Assembly (NCBI GenBank): GCA_008330645.1
Contig: VLTN01000004.1
Coordinates: 620,001 to 684,000, forward strand
DNA from: Cafeteria roenbergensis
Lineage: Eukaryota > Sar > Bigyra > Bicosoecida > Cafeteriaceae
DNA length: 64,000 bases
Reading direction: 5' to 3'
In this document: piece after piece, positions 1-10,038 of the stretch
How the letters are laid out: each line of letters opens with the position of its first letter
Numbering within the stretch: the stretch's first letter is position 1
Translations under genes and position numbers: made by a program
Notes under the pieces: model-generated
The model's input: the letters and a program-made list of their open reading frames with translations, nothing else
The model's database searches: none
Told to the model about the DNA's origin: nothing

Positions 1-1076
1 GGACGACGCAGGGCTTGAGGAGCTCTGTGCTGTCGGCGTGTCCACCGCGCGCCAGACACCTCAGGGCGCGCCCGGACTGAAGCCCCACCTCTTGCGCGCG
101 CTCGGCGGTCAGCTCTCCTTTCATTGCCTGCCATGCGCAGTGCAAGAGCCTGGCAGCGAAAGCATCGCTGGCATTGCGGCAGGCGGTGGCAGGCACATCA
201 AGTGGCCTCCCGGCATCACCAAGGTCCAGAGGGCCGGCAGCGACTGCAGCCAGGGCGCCGAATGGCCGCCCCACAGTCGCACGCCGCTGCCGCTCATACC
301 GAAGGCGCTGGAGTCGGTAGTGGCGCGATGATGTGGCCCACGCAGCCTGCACGGGCTCCGATTGCCATCTGTGGCCCTCGACCATTCCATCGAGCGTCTT
401 GAACAGCGTCCGCGACGGCTCGCGCAAGAGGCTGGACTCGGGCGCCGGCTCGGCCGCCAGTGTTGCGCGGGCGAACATCCAGCAGATGTCCAGGCTTCCC
501 AGAGCAGGAAAGCCATGGGTCCCGCGGGCAGCGCGCATGGTCGCTTGCATGTCCCCGCTGCAGTGCCCGCCCGCAGCGTCGTGGCTTCGGAGCGCTTGGC
601 GCAGCTTGAGAAGGGTTTTGCTGCATTCCGCCAAGACAGCCATGGCGAAGCCGTCGCGGGGCCACAGGGCAGTGGCCTGCCCGGCCCAGCCTGCCGCCTG
701 CTGCGCTCCACGAAAACAATTGAAGCACGCCTCGGTCCACCTCGGCCCGTTGCGCGCCGCGCTGAGAACCTCCTGGACTTGCAGCAGCTGGATGGCAGCC
801 ATGCGCGCCATGGCAGCGCAGATACACGCGTCGGTTGCAGGGCGCTCGTCCTTGCCCAGGTGGCCAACCCTGCGCTGGCTTGCGCGAGCTCTGGCTGCCA
901 TGGCAATCCGCCGCCACAGCGCGAGCGAAGATTTCATCAGGTCGAAGTCGGGCGCGCCGGCACGCGAAGGGCGCAGGTGGGGCTTGAAGGCGCACTGCCA
1001 AGCAAGCGCGGCGCATTCCAGGACCGTGGCGGGGTCGTCGCAGCGTTCAAGGAAGCGCGCAAACCGCAGCAGCACG
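1..1076 (-). CDS. Unidentified protein, 3' part cut by the left window edge
   Basis: A reverse-strand frame is open from the window edge up to 1076 and beyond, with no stop until 1312-1310. Its composition is protein-like: Ala- and Leu-rich amphipathic stretches with motifs such as PDFDLMKSSLALWRR and GHRWQSEPVQAAW. The frame becomes Ser/Arg/Pro-rich and non-coding in look upstream of about 1080. A CGCAG acceptor ends at 1077, so I place the start of this exon at 1076. The C-terminus lies outside the window and the 5' exon was not found. It looks mainly helical, possibly a helical-repeat protein, but I do not recognise the family. No GTGAG donor occurs inside the exon. Confidence 0.5.
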
Positions 1077-1898
1077 CTGCGTGATCGAAGGCCAGGGCAG
1101 GACAAGCGCGCAGCGCGGGAATGGCGCGAGCGCCACAACCAGCCAGCGCAAGCCGGACGGAGCGCGGACGGGTGATCCCAAGCGCGAGCGCTGGCGAGGA
1201 CGTGCCGAGGGAGGGACGGGCGCGGGGGGCGGGGGACGTGCGGGCGGCCCAAGCGAAAGCGGGCTGCAGGCAAATCACCAGCCCAACGATTTCGGCACAC
1301 ATTCCGCCCTCACCTGAGCCATCGGTCGCTTGGGCCCTGGGAGGGGCTCGCCCTGCTTGTGGGTGGCTCGTGCCGCAGTGAGGTCAAGTCTCGCCGCAGT
1401 TCGTCGTCCATGGGGGCGCTGCCAGCGGGCCCGCAACCCGGAGGCGCGGCGAGCGAGTTCCGCGAACTCTGGCAAACCGGGCCCGGGGGGCAGGTCCGAC
1501 AGGGCTCCTCGCGGGTCCCGTGCCCTCGCGAGGTTCTGCCGGCCGCTGCGCCGCTCGCGCGCTGCGTCCGCGCGCCCTCGCCTCGGCGTGCCGGGCCTTC
1601 GCCAGCAGGCGCGCCGGCATGGCTGCAGAGCAAGCGAGCCCTCGAGATGGCTTGGCGGGCCATCGATCGCACACGCGCGGCCCACCGCCCCAACGCACGA
1701 TTCGCCGCAGCAGGACTGGTCGGAGGGAGGTGTGTGGCGTTCTCCCGAGGCTTTCGGAGCGCGGTCGCGGGGCACGCTGACAAGACACGGAGCGGGTGCG
1801 GCCAAGGCGGCGCTGTCTGGCTCCATACGCTCCAGCCTGCACCGCGGATCCGGGCCCAGGCCCCGCATACTTCCACCTCGGCCAGTTCGGGCGCTGGC
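1077..1898. other. Unresolved 5' region between two divergent genes
   Basis: This stretch should hold the first exon(s) of the leftward gene and the upstream region of the rightward F-box/TBC gene. A GTGAGG donor-like site on the minus strand lies near 1313, directly after an ATGGCTCAG, but its phase does not fit the exon starting at 1076. The plus frame of the TBC gene stays open back to 1359, yet its translation there is Cys/Arg/Ser-rich and looks like untranslated DNA. No clear promoter motif is visible. Confidence 0.35.
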
Positions 1899-4800
1899 AT
1901 GACGCCACACGGGGCGGGAGGCTCGGCCCGCGCTGGCTCAGATGCGGGCGCCGACCCATGCGCCGGAATGGCACTCTGCGACATCGTCGAGCAGTGGGCG
2001 GCCATGCACGCTGCGCTCAAGGCCACCCAGGCCGCTGCACAGACGATTCTGAGCGGCATGCGCTCGTCTGCTGACGCCCTGGAGGCCGTGCAGTCCGGGC
2101 TGGCTACTGCAGGCGGCCCCGGGGGCACAATTCCGGCTTGGACAACCGAATGGTCTCGGCCTATCACGGAGGCGCTCGCGCATGGCGTCGCGGAGGCATT
2201 CTCGGCGTCCGTTCTCCATCCGCTGGCCGCTGTGCTGGGGGTGTTCGCGGAGCTGGAGAAGCGCGTCGCCGCACGGCAGCGCGCAGAGGCTGAGTTTCGG
2301 GCCGCAGAGCGCGCGCTGGGGGCACTTCAGCGGCGCGCCACGCCGCGCAGGGGGATCCTGGGCAGGATACAGGGCGGGGGGGCGAGCAGCGCGGTGAGCC
2401 GCGCTGGGGACGATGTTCGTCAGGCGGCCGTTGAGCGGCTGGCCCGGACACAGGCAACGCTCGAAGGACTTGACGCGATGCTCACGGAGCAGCTGGCGGA
2501 CTGGCTACGACACCGCCCAGCGCTCGCGTCCCTGCTGGCGGAGTCCACGGCCATGTGCCTCGCGTCGCATGTGGCTGCGGCTGGCCGCATTGCTGCTGCA
2601 TGCGCTGCGCCAGACTCTGACGCCGGTCCAGGCGGCGTCAGTGGCGAGGCGGTGCACGACCGGGCACAGGCGCTAGGGGGCGCGGAGTGGTGGCTGCCGC
2701 CGCGGCTCAGGAGCGCTGCCAGGGGTGCCCACGCGCTGGTGCTCCGGGTGACCGGGCGAGCGGTGCGCGAGCCCCCCCTGGTTGCCACGGGCTCCTCCGC
2801 CGTGGCGTTGGGAGCAGACGGCGGGATTCGGGGGCTCCTGGCGATGGATGGGGGCGTGCTGGTGCCGCAGGGCTCGCAAGAGGGGCGCGGCCCGTCCATG
2901 TCCAAGCGAGTGAGGGAGCAGGGTGGGATGTGGCTGCTCCGCAGGCTGGCGCCCGAAGCTTCCTTCAGAGGCGGCGGCGGCGGCGGCGGTGCTAGCGGCC
3001 CCCGCGAGGGCGAGCGCGGGGCTGCCTGTGGGCCGAGCAGGTCTGGTCTCGCACAGGGGTCTCGAGGCGCATCTGCCGCTGCCCGCGAGCTAATGGTTCT
3101 CGACGAAGACACAGCGACAGACTCGGAGGTTGGTCAGCGCATTTCGGCCGCGCAGCAGGCTGGCACGATGCCCAGCCTGCTCGCTCTCGCTGCCCCTGAG
3201 GCCTCGGAGCCCGGCGACTGCCCCGCCGACGATCCTGCTGCAGGCCCTGCTGCTGGGCCAGGCACGGGGCTGGGCACCGACTCGGCGCCCAGGGACCGCG
3301 TCCTGTTTCGGCGCAGATGGCTCCGTCGGGTCTGCCAAGGGCTTAGCTTGGAGGACCTGGGGGTCATGCGCCTGGTCTGCAAGCGCTGGGCGACTGTGAT
3401 CCGCACAGACAGGGACCTTTGGCTCGGCTGCATCTGGGCAGGCGCCGTGTCCGCTGCCCCCCGCCTGCGTCCCAAGTTTTGGGCATGGGTGTCCGGCGCG
3501 GCGGGTCGGCCCCCGCCGCTCTGGAGCCGAACTCGGGGAATCGTCTTTCTGCCGTCGGACGTCGGGGCGGTGCAAGACTCAGCGACTTCTAGCGGCCACC
3601 GCGCAGCGGTTGCGGGTGATGCGGTGACTGATGCCGCAGCCACATCAGGCTCGGGGCGCGCTGCTGGTGCAGCAGGTGGCGTTGCTCACGGTGCCTGGTC
3701 GATGCAGGAGCTGCCTGTTTGCTCCAAGGAGGAGTTCGACTCCGTGCTCAAGGCGTCCGTGGCCGACGCCGAGGAGCGCTCCTCCGACGCGACACCCTCG
3801 GGAGGGTCGTGGGTGAGCACCCTGGAGCAGGACTTGCTCAGAACGCCGGGCTGTGTCGAAGGGACGGTCTTTGGCCAGCTTCCCGGCAGGAGAAGGCGCC
3901 TTGACCTCGAGTCGGCTGCTCTCGATGAGGGTGCCGCGGCGGCCGCTTGCAGCGTCGGAGGCAGCCCAGCCGCGGTCAGCCCAGGCGATGACTCGGCCAG
4001 CAGTGGGCGTGCGGAGGGCGCCGAGCGGCCATTCACCGCGACGGCGGGAACGTCTGAAGGCGGCGTGCCGTCTGTTGATCAGTCCGACGACGACTGCGAG
4101 AGCATCGACATTGAGGCCGTGCTCGCACGTGAGCAACTCGAGGCTGCCATGCGCGCGGATGCAGGCGACGCTGCAGCGCTGAGGGAGCAGGGGAGCACAT
4201 CTCTGCCCGGGGCCGAATCGGCATCCTCGCTTGACCGCAGCCCTGAGGGTGGAGCGGCGCGCGCCCCCGAGCAGCAAGCGGCGCGGCTCCGCTCCATCCT
4301 GCTCGTTGGGGCGCAAACGTTTTCGGTCGGCTACGTCCAGGGCATGAACCACCTGGCCATGATGCTCCTCAGCACGTGCGACGTCGGCGCAGCTCCCGGC
4401 CCAAGCGGCTCTGCTGCTGCGGTGGCAGAAGCGTCTGATGACGCAATGGCACTCGCGTTCACACTGCTCCGCCAGATCATGGGAGGGCGGGGCCTGGAGA
4501 GCCTGCTCGCGAGGGAGATGCTGCAGCTGAAAGCGCTCCTCTTTCAGCTCGATGCGCTCGTGCACGACCAGCTCCCGAGGCTTGCAAAGGTGCTGGACGA
4601 GGCAGACCTGCGGCCAGCCATGTACGCGGGCGCGTGGGTGCTCACGCTCTTTGCGTCGCACAGAGTGCTTCCGCCCGGCGCGGCTGTCGTCGTTTGGGAC
4701 GCCTTCCTGGCGGGCGGGTGGACGGAGGCCTACCGAGCGGTGCTCGCCGTGCTTGGCGAGCTGGAACCGGTGCTGCTTGCCGTTGCTAGCACGGCCCAGG

Positions 4801-5159
4801 ACGGCGACGAAGTCATGGAGGCGCTGCTCCCCGTGCTGCAGAGCCCCCGCGCTTACCTGGACCCGGACTCGCGCGGCCTATGGAGCGAGGGGGTGTTCTG
4901 CCACCGGGTTCTGGCGCGGGCGTGCTCGATGAGGCTTCGCCACTCGCACCTGCGAGCCTTGGCTTCAGCGCACGCCGGGGCCATGGCCAAACGCGACGAG
5001 CTGGACAGCCTCAAGGCGCGTGGCATCCGCGGGGCCGTGCAGGCCAGGCTGCGGGCAGCCCGGGCTCGCTTCCGTCGAGCCTCCAACGCAGTGCGCAACC
5101 GGCGGGCGGCAGCCGCCGCAGGTGGCGCCGGGGCTTCGAGCGCCTCGGGGGCGACGTAG
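1899..5159 (+). CDS. F-box plus TBC (Rab GTPase-activating) domain protein
   Basis: Single-exon gene of 1,086 residues from the ATG at 1899. The frame stays open upstream to 1359, with another ATG at 1410, so the start is uncertain. Residues about 464-510 form an F-box-like segment (LSLEDLGVMRLVCKRW), the fold that binds Skp1 in SCF ubiquitin ligases. The C-terminal third carries a TBC domain: the arginine-finger motif LEQDLLRTPG (Arg648) and the glutamine-finger motif YVQGMNHLA (Gln814), which together drive GTP hydrolysis on Rab proteins. The two motifs are separated by about 165 residues, against roughly 40 in typical TBC domains. The insert is acidic and Ser/Ala-rich. The N-terminal half is Ala/Gly-rich with a possible coiled coil. 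The likely role is a Rab regulator linked to ubiquitination; the F-box assignment is less certain than the TBC. Confidence 0.72.
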   Translation: MTPHGAGGSARAGSDAGADPCAGMALCDIVEQWAAMHAALKATQAAAQTILSGMRSSADALEAVQSGLATAGGPGGTIPAWTTEWSRPITEALAHGVAEAFSASVLHPLAAVLGVFAELEKRVAARQRAEAEFRAAERALGALQRRATPRRGILGRIQGGGASSAVSRAGDDVRQAAVERLARTQATLEGLDAMLTEQLADWLRHRPALASLLAESTAMCLASHVAAAGRIAAACAAPDSDAGPGGVSGEAVHDRAQALGGAEWWLPPRLRSAARGAHALVLRVTGRAVREPPLVATGSSAVALGADGGIRGLLAMDGGVLVPQGSQEGRGPSMSKRVREQGGMWLLRRLAPEASFRGGGGGGGASGPREGERGAACGPSRSGLAQGSRGASAAARELMVLDEDTATDSEVGQRISAAQQAGTMPSLLALAAPEASEPGDCPADDPAAGPAAGPGTGLGTDSAPRDRVLFRRRWLRRVCQGLSLEDLGVMRLVCKRWATVIRTDRDLWLGCIWAGAVSAAPRLRPKFWAWVSGAAGRPPPLWSRTRGIVFLPSDVGAVQDSATSSGHRAAVAGDAVTDAAATSGSGRAAGAAGGVAHGAWSMQELPVCSKEEFDSVLKASVADAEERSSDATPSGGSWVSTLEQDLLRTPGCVEGTVFGQLPGRRRRLDLESAALDEGAAAAACSVGGSPAAVSPGDDSASSGRAEGAERPFTATAGTSEGGVPSVDQSDDDCESIDIEAVLAREQLEAAMRADAGDAAALREQGSTSLPGAESASSLDRSPEGGAARAPEQQAARLRSILLVGAQTFSVGYVQGMNHLAMMLLSTCDVGAAPGPSGSAAAVAEASDDAMALAFTLLRQIMGGRGLESLLAREMLQLKALLFQLDALVHDQLPRLAKVLDEADLRPAMYAGAWVLTLFASHRVLPPGAAVVVWDAFLAGGWTEAYRAVLAVLGELEPVLLAVASTAQDGDEVMEALLPVLQSPRAYLDPDSRGLWSEGVFCHRVLARACSMRLRHSHLRALASAHAGAMAKRDELDSLKARGIRGAVQARLRAARARFRRASNAVRNRRAAAAAGGAGASSASGAT

Positions 5160-5369
5160 CCACTGCACATGGCGACTGCACGTAGCGGCAGCAAGCTTGG
5201 CGAGATTGCAAGTTGTTCGGGCGCTCGCGCTGCTGGTCGCCCCGCCTGCCGACTTTGTGAGTGTTGAGTGTGGAGAGTGACGTCCTGCTCTCCCAGCGCA
5301 ACCAGCTTGAGCTCTCGGACGCCCGGCATGCACAGTTGCGTGGGCCAGGCCCAACGCATGACTAGCTAA

Positions 5370-7907
5370 TCAAACTCCGGCTCCAAGGTCGCGACCCGCA
5401 CGCTGCCGCGCGTCTCCGTGGGAGTGTGCGCCCTCGAGGCCGCTGCCGATGCCCGCCGCTGCAGCTGCCGTTGCGGCACCGTCTAGCGCAGCCCGCCACA
5501 GAGCCAAAGGCCAGCGGGTGCCGCGGAAGGGGTTTCCAACTGACAGCCCCTTGGTCGTCTTGCCGGTGGAAACCAGGTGCCAGTGGTTGATGGCGAAAGG
5601 AACCATCATCATGCTGAGGGCCGCCCCGACCGCTATTGCCAGCAGCACCCAAGGGCCCTCCCAGCTCTGGGGCTCGGTCTCGTACTTGCCGGTCGGGTCG
5701 AAGTTCCACCACCGCGGCATGAGCACGCACAGGGCTGCCCCCCAGCACACGACCGATGACAGCACCTCGGAGATCATGGCAGTGGCGTCACTTGCAAAGG
5801 CGCCCCCAGGGCAGCATCCCAGGGCCGTAGCCAGCGGCGCGCACGGCCCACACATCACTGCGGCGCCCGAGCCAGTGATGCCGCTGAGCGGGCTGCTGCA
5901 GCTCGCCATAACGACGCGGCTGCAACACCAGAGCAGCGTGACCGCAGCCCCCATAAACACGCTGCCCCATGGGCCGTCCAGCGCCTCCGCAGTGCCCGAA
6001 GGCCCATACTCCGTCGCGAGGACCACGGCCGAGGCCCTGGCCTGCTTGGCCGCATCCTCTGCGGCAGCGACCACGGAAGGGACGGTGCCGTTCGCGCCCC
6101 CGCTCAGGTCGGTGAAGCGCGGCTTCAGCGCCACGTCAACCAAGCTTCGGAACGTTGCGGCCATAACAGGGGCGTACACTACAGCCAGCAGGACTGAGCC
6201 GAGCACCCCCATCAGGACGAGCGAGTTCGGAAGCAGCACAAAGAGAGTGTGCCTCCAGAAAGGGCTGCGGATGGTCGGCAGCAACTGCCAGCACTGGAGC
6301 CCCAAGGGCAAGCTGCGCGTTGATGGCTGGCCGTGACTGTGGCCGTGGCCGTGGCTGTGGCCGTGGCCGTGGCTGTGGCCGTGGCTGTGGCCGTGGCCGT
6401 GGCTGTGGCCGTGGCCGTCGCAGCGATGACCGTGCTCGTGGCTGTGGCCGGGAGCACTTGAAGGAGCGCCTTCCTCCGTGGCGCTCGATGGCCCTGCGGA
6501 GGAGTTTGTCGCCTCGGAGGCACTGCTTGGCGCTGAGGTGACACCCTCCGCGTCCGTGCTGCTTGGGCCTCTGGGGCCGGGCGGCGCGGCATCCGCTGCG
6601 CGCTCGGGGCGGATCTCGGGCTCCGAGGGTGCGCGCGCGCCGAGAGGCGCCAAGGGACTGCCGCCCGATGCTGACGACTCGAGAGGCTGCTTCTTCTCGG
6701 ACGCGCCGGCCGCTTGCGAGCCGAGCAGCGACGCTGCCCACCGAGCGGCTGCCGCGCAAGGGCCGCACGCGCTGCGATCCAGGCAGGCGCCACAGCGAAG
6801 GAGAGCCCTTCTGCAGCTGCCGCCAGCTCGGCTGCCCAGGCCGGTGGCCGAGCTCCCTGGGCCGAGCTTCGACGCCGACGCGGATCTCTGCCCTGCTCCG
6901 CAGGCGAGGGCCGCTCCAAGGAACCCCACGGCGCCGCATCCGACCATGGAGGCAGCCATCCCGAACCGGCAGCAGGGCGTGCCCATCGGCCGGATGATGA
7001 GCACCAGGATCAACGCAACGGCGATCGCCTCTGTGGACAGGTTCAGCGCCTCGGACGTCCAGAGCCCCGTGAAGGTCCAGGAGCGAACGAACAGCCAAGC
7101 CAGGTGGCCGACGGCGCAGGCTAGTCCGTGCACCACCAGCCCGGCAGCCGCCACCGTCATCCACGAGAAGAGAACGTGGTTGCCGCCACCCACAGCCGTG
7201 CCAACAGCTGGGCAGTAGTGGTCAAACTGCTTCACGCAGCGGCCGATCTCGCCGCAGTGGCTCGCCCCCGCCGGCCGCCAGACCAGGCACGTGCGGCACC
7301 ACTTGGACCCGTCCATGAGCATGGGAGTGCCACGCGCGTCCCTCCAGGCAACTCCCGGGTCGATGACGACCCACGCGGGAGACGCAGTTCCGGCGTCGCC
7401 GTCGGCTGGACCGCCTGCAGCTGCGGAGCTGTCGCCGCCGCTGGCTGCTGCCTGCGCAAAGGCTTTGGCGCTTGCCTGGTCAACCTCGTAGCTCTTGAGC
7501 TGCGCTCGCGTGTCGTCCATTGACAGCATGCGAGTCCGAGAAGAGTGAGGCACGGCGTCCAGAGCTGCCTGCAGGCGCTCGCGAGTGCCAGATTCAAGAT
7601 CCTCCGAAATGACTTCTGCCGACAGGGCCGATTCGGGGTCCCGCCCGCGGTTGCGAGCCAACACTCCCGGGTCGCTCAGGAACACAGCCGCGACGATGAT
7701 CATGGTGAGAGAGTACAGGGCCAGCGAGGGCACAACAACGAAGGCGAATCCCAGGGCGCGGCTCGAGTCGAACTCCCCGTCGTCCGCGTACGGGTCCGCG
7801 TATGCGCTAAGCACAGTTGACCAGAGGATTACCTCGCAAGTCGTCGTCACGGCCATGTTCGCCACGACAGTGAGCTGGTGCGGCTTGAAATACGCGAACC
7901 GGTCCAT
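5370..7907 (-). CDS. DHHC-type palmitoyltransferase-like membrane protein (DHYC variant) with a His-rich loop
   Basis: Single-exon gene, 845 residues, ATG at 7907 and TGA at 5370-5372. It has two N-terminal membrane segments, the family's DPG motif just after the second (SDPGVLARN, residues 78-86), then the Cys-rich domain: C204, C207, H217, C218, C224 and the catalytic motif D229-H-Y-C232, followed by further membrane spans. These enzymes transfer palmitate from acyl-CoA to cysteines of membrane-associated proteins. By DHHC20 numbering, zinc site 1 is intact here, but three of four ligands of zinc site 2 are replaced (I221, Y231, A238). DHYC forms such as yeast Akr1 are active, so activity is possible but not assured. 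A Gly-His-Ser-His repeat loop, as in zinc transporters, sits between later membrane segments. It converges with the TBC gene 210 bp away. Confidence 0.8.
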   Translation of the reverse strand: MDRFAYFKPHQLTVVANMAVTTTCEVILWSTVLSAYADPYADDGEFDSSRALGFAFVVVPSLALYSLTMIIVAAVFLSDPGVLARNRGRDPESALSAEVISEDLESGTRERLQAALDAVPHSSRTRMLSMDDTRAQLKSYEVDQASAKAFAQAAASGGDSSAAAGGPADGDAGTASPAWVVIDPGVAWRDARGTPMLMDGSKWCRTCLVWRPAGASHCGEIGRCVKQFDHYCPAVGTAVGGGNHVLFSWMTVAAAGLVVHGLACAVGHLAWLFVRSWTFTGLWTSEALNLSTEAIAVALILVLIIRPMGTPCCRFGMAASMVGCGAVGFLGAALACGAGQRSASASKLGPGSSATGLGSRAGGSCRRALLRCGACLDRSACGPCAAAARWAASLLGSQAAGASEKKQPLESSASGGSPLAPLGARAPSEPEIRPERAADAAPPGPRGPSSTDAEGVTSAPSSASEATNSSAGPSSATEEGAPSSAPGHSHEHGHRCDGHGHSHGHGHSHGHSHGHGHSHGHGHSHGQPSTRSLPLGLQCWQLLPTIRSPFWRHTLFVLLPNSLVLMGVLGSVLLAVVYAPVMAATFRSLVDVALKPRFTDLSGGANGTVPSVVAAAEDAAKQARASAVVLATEYGPSGTAEALDGPWGSVFMGAAVTLLWCCSRVVMASCSSPLSGITGSGAAVMCGPCAPLATALGCCPGGAFASDATAMISEVLSSVVCWGAALCVLMPRWWNFDPTGKYETEPQSWEGPWVLLAIAVGAALSMMMVPFAINHWHLVSTGKTTKGLSVGNPFRGTRWPLALWRAALDGAATAAAAAGIGSGLEGAHSHGDARQRAGRDLGAGV
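6332..6446 (+). repeat. Short tandem repeat encoding a His-rich loop
   Basis: The plus strand shows repeats built from the 6-mers GTGGCT and GTGGCC. On the minus strand, in frame with the DHHC-like protein, this reads as alternating Gly-His, Ser-His and Gly-His units, about 20 histidines. Such loops bind Zn2+ or other divalent metals in ZIP and CDF transporters. The repeat should be prone to length variation in multiples of six bases. Confidence 0.85.
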
Positions 7908-8542
7908 GCTGACTTTGCCGCCCGAACCGACTGCAGCGGAGCCAGCGAGCTTGTTTTAGCGGCCGCAGACCGCACGGGCTTCGCCGACGCGCCCCGTTCG
8001 GGGCGGGACTAGTGCGGTCGCGCGCGCGCGCTGCGTCGCCGCGGAGTGGCGCAGCTGGGCGGCGCCTTCGCATCCACGACGGCGGCGGGCGGGCGCGGCT
8101 CTGCCCGCAGGACGCCAGGTTTGGATGCGCGGCGGACCAGCGCTCGGCGTCGCTGCCCGGCCCGTTCCGCAGGCGGGAGCCGCCGGAAGCGCGCTGCAAC
8201 CTGTGCCCCGCAGCTAGAGGCGCAGTGGGGACGAGTTTGGGGAGGTGCTGGAACACCTCGTCCGGCCCGCTCGCAAGCGCAAGTCGATTGTGCGAGCGAC
8301 TGAACCCCAGCTCGGCATGGGGCGCCGCGGACGGGGCTGGGCATCGCTGTGCGCGCCCATCCGTGTGGTGGTCGGACGGAGCCGAGCCGGTGGGCTCGTC
8401 TGCCTGTTGCCCCCCGCCCTCGCAGATTCGCGCTGGCGGAGCCGGCTTGCCGTTGCCTCGCGGGCTCCGCGCTCTGCCGTGCGCAACGACCGAATCGTCG
8501 CCCAGCTTCGGCCCAGGCTCACTCGTACCTTTCCAAGCAGCC
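7908..8542. other. Divergent intergenic region (DHHC-like / scramblase-like)
   Basis: About 635 bp separates two start codons that point away from each other. It must hold both promoters and 5' UTRs. No open frame with coding character, repeat or clear TATA element was seen, apart from a short CG-alternating stretch near 8020-8030. Confidence 0.5.
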
Positions 8543-10038
8543 ATGGCCCTCATCCCCGACAAGATCACCTTCAAGCGCGTGACGGAGAAGGAGAGCATCT
8601 GCTACCGGTGAGCCAAGGGGCTAGCCTGCGGCCCGGCGTTGGCCGGAGCGCGCACCCAGCGCTTGGCGCTTGGATCAGCAGCGGTTGCATCCCGCCAAGC
8701 TCGCGCTGCCCCCCTCACCTCCCCCCGCGCCTCTGCCCCCTTTGCCCGTGTCTCCAACAGCCACTTCGTGTTCAAGTACAAGGACTCCGCTGGTGAGGCA
8801 GGAGCGCGCCAAGCCGGGCTCGCCCCGAGCGTCAAAACTTGTCCCTTGCCCGAAAACGCGGATCGTCACGCCTCGCGCCTTCCTCCGCCGCGCTCGGACG
8901 CCTTGCGGGGCGCCCACGGTACTCATTGCCGAGATCGCCTTCGCCTGCCAGCCGCCCTCGCCCCCCCGCTCCTGGGTCATTCCGTTGTCGCTCGCAGATG
9001 TCGGAGACGAGGGCAGCGAGCTTCACACCGGCGACGTCGCCAAGAAGCTCTTCGGCATCTGCGGCATGAAGGTGAGCCTGCGCCCCGCCCCGCCTGCGCC
9101 CGCTTCGATGGCCTCTGCGCGACTCTCCTGGCGCAACCCGCCGCAGCCGCCGGCTGCTGGCCGGTTCGCAGACTCAGGTCTTGCCTGCTGCGGACGCGTC
9201 GAGGCTGCGCGTTGCGGCCAATTTTCTCGCGCGCCGCGCTTTCCGAGCTCTTTCGAATTGCAGATCGACTTCGGCTCCGACGCCGGCCTCGCCCTGGACG
9301 TGTCCAAGAAGATCCTGTGCCTGTACAACAAGTACGACGTGACTTCGGGCGGTGACAGCGCCCCCAAGGCCGAGATCCTCGAGCCTGGACTCATCACCAT
9401 GATCATGCAGACCATCATGCCCTGCGGCAGCCAGCTCGTGTACCGCATCCGCGACACCGACTCCGATGAGGACCTCTGGCACATCCGCACGCCCGAGGCC
9501 TGCTGCCACATCGCGTGCTGCCCGGTGAGGCTGCTTCCGTGCCCGAGGCCGGGCCGATTCGCTTGCCGCGCAGCGCTTGCCGGGCCATACGAGCCTGACC
9601 CGTCCCGAGTCGTACGCTGCTGCTTGTTCCCTCCCTCGTAACCTTCGCAGGGCCCGTGCTGCCCCCTCGTGAGTATCTTTGCCGCATATGCGGGCCGCCT
9701 TGGTGCCCGAACCCGTCTGGCGAGAACATCGCATGCACCTTCGCGACGCAAACCTTGCGCCATGATTGCCACTGCGCTCGCTTTTTCATCCGCAGTGCCC
9801 GTCCGAGGTGTCCTACACCTTCCACATCTGCAAGGCGGACTCCAAGGAATCCGAGGGCACCATCACCGTGACGGCCAAGACTTGCCTCGCCTCCATCCTC
9901 CTCGCCTCCACCAGCTCCATCTCTGTGGACTTCCCCTCCGAGTCCGGCGCATGCTCCGTGGCCAGCAAGCACGCCATCATGTGCGCTGCCATGCTCCTTG
10001 ATGCCGCCATCCTTGGCTCTCGCTCCTTCTGCGCTTGA
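8543..10038 (+). CDS. Phospholipid scramblase-like protein
   Basis: Six exons: 8543-8607, 8761-8792, 8998-9071, 9264-9524, 9651-9668 and 9796-10038 (230 residues, TGA). All joins keep frame and every donor is GTGAG. The order of elements fits the scramblase/LURP-one (tubby-like barrel) fold: an N-terminal beta-rich part, a central Cys cluster (TPEACCHIACCP plus the 18-nt exon reading GPCCPL) that may be palmitoylated, and a C-terminal segment with SISVDFP followed by a hydrophobic helix MCAAMLLDAAILGSRSF. The last part matches the family's closing FP...KA..LGA.FLIDFM pattern. In animals these proteins move lipids between membrane leaflets or regulate transcription; the exact role here is not known. 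An alternative is a LURP-one-related protein without scramblase activity. Confidence 0.6.
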
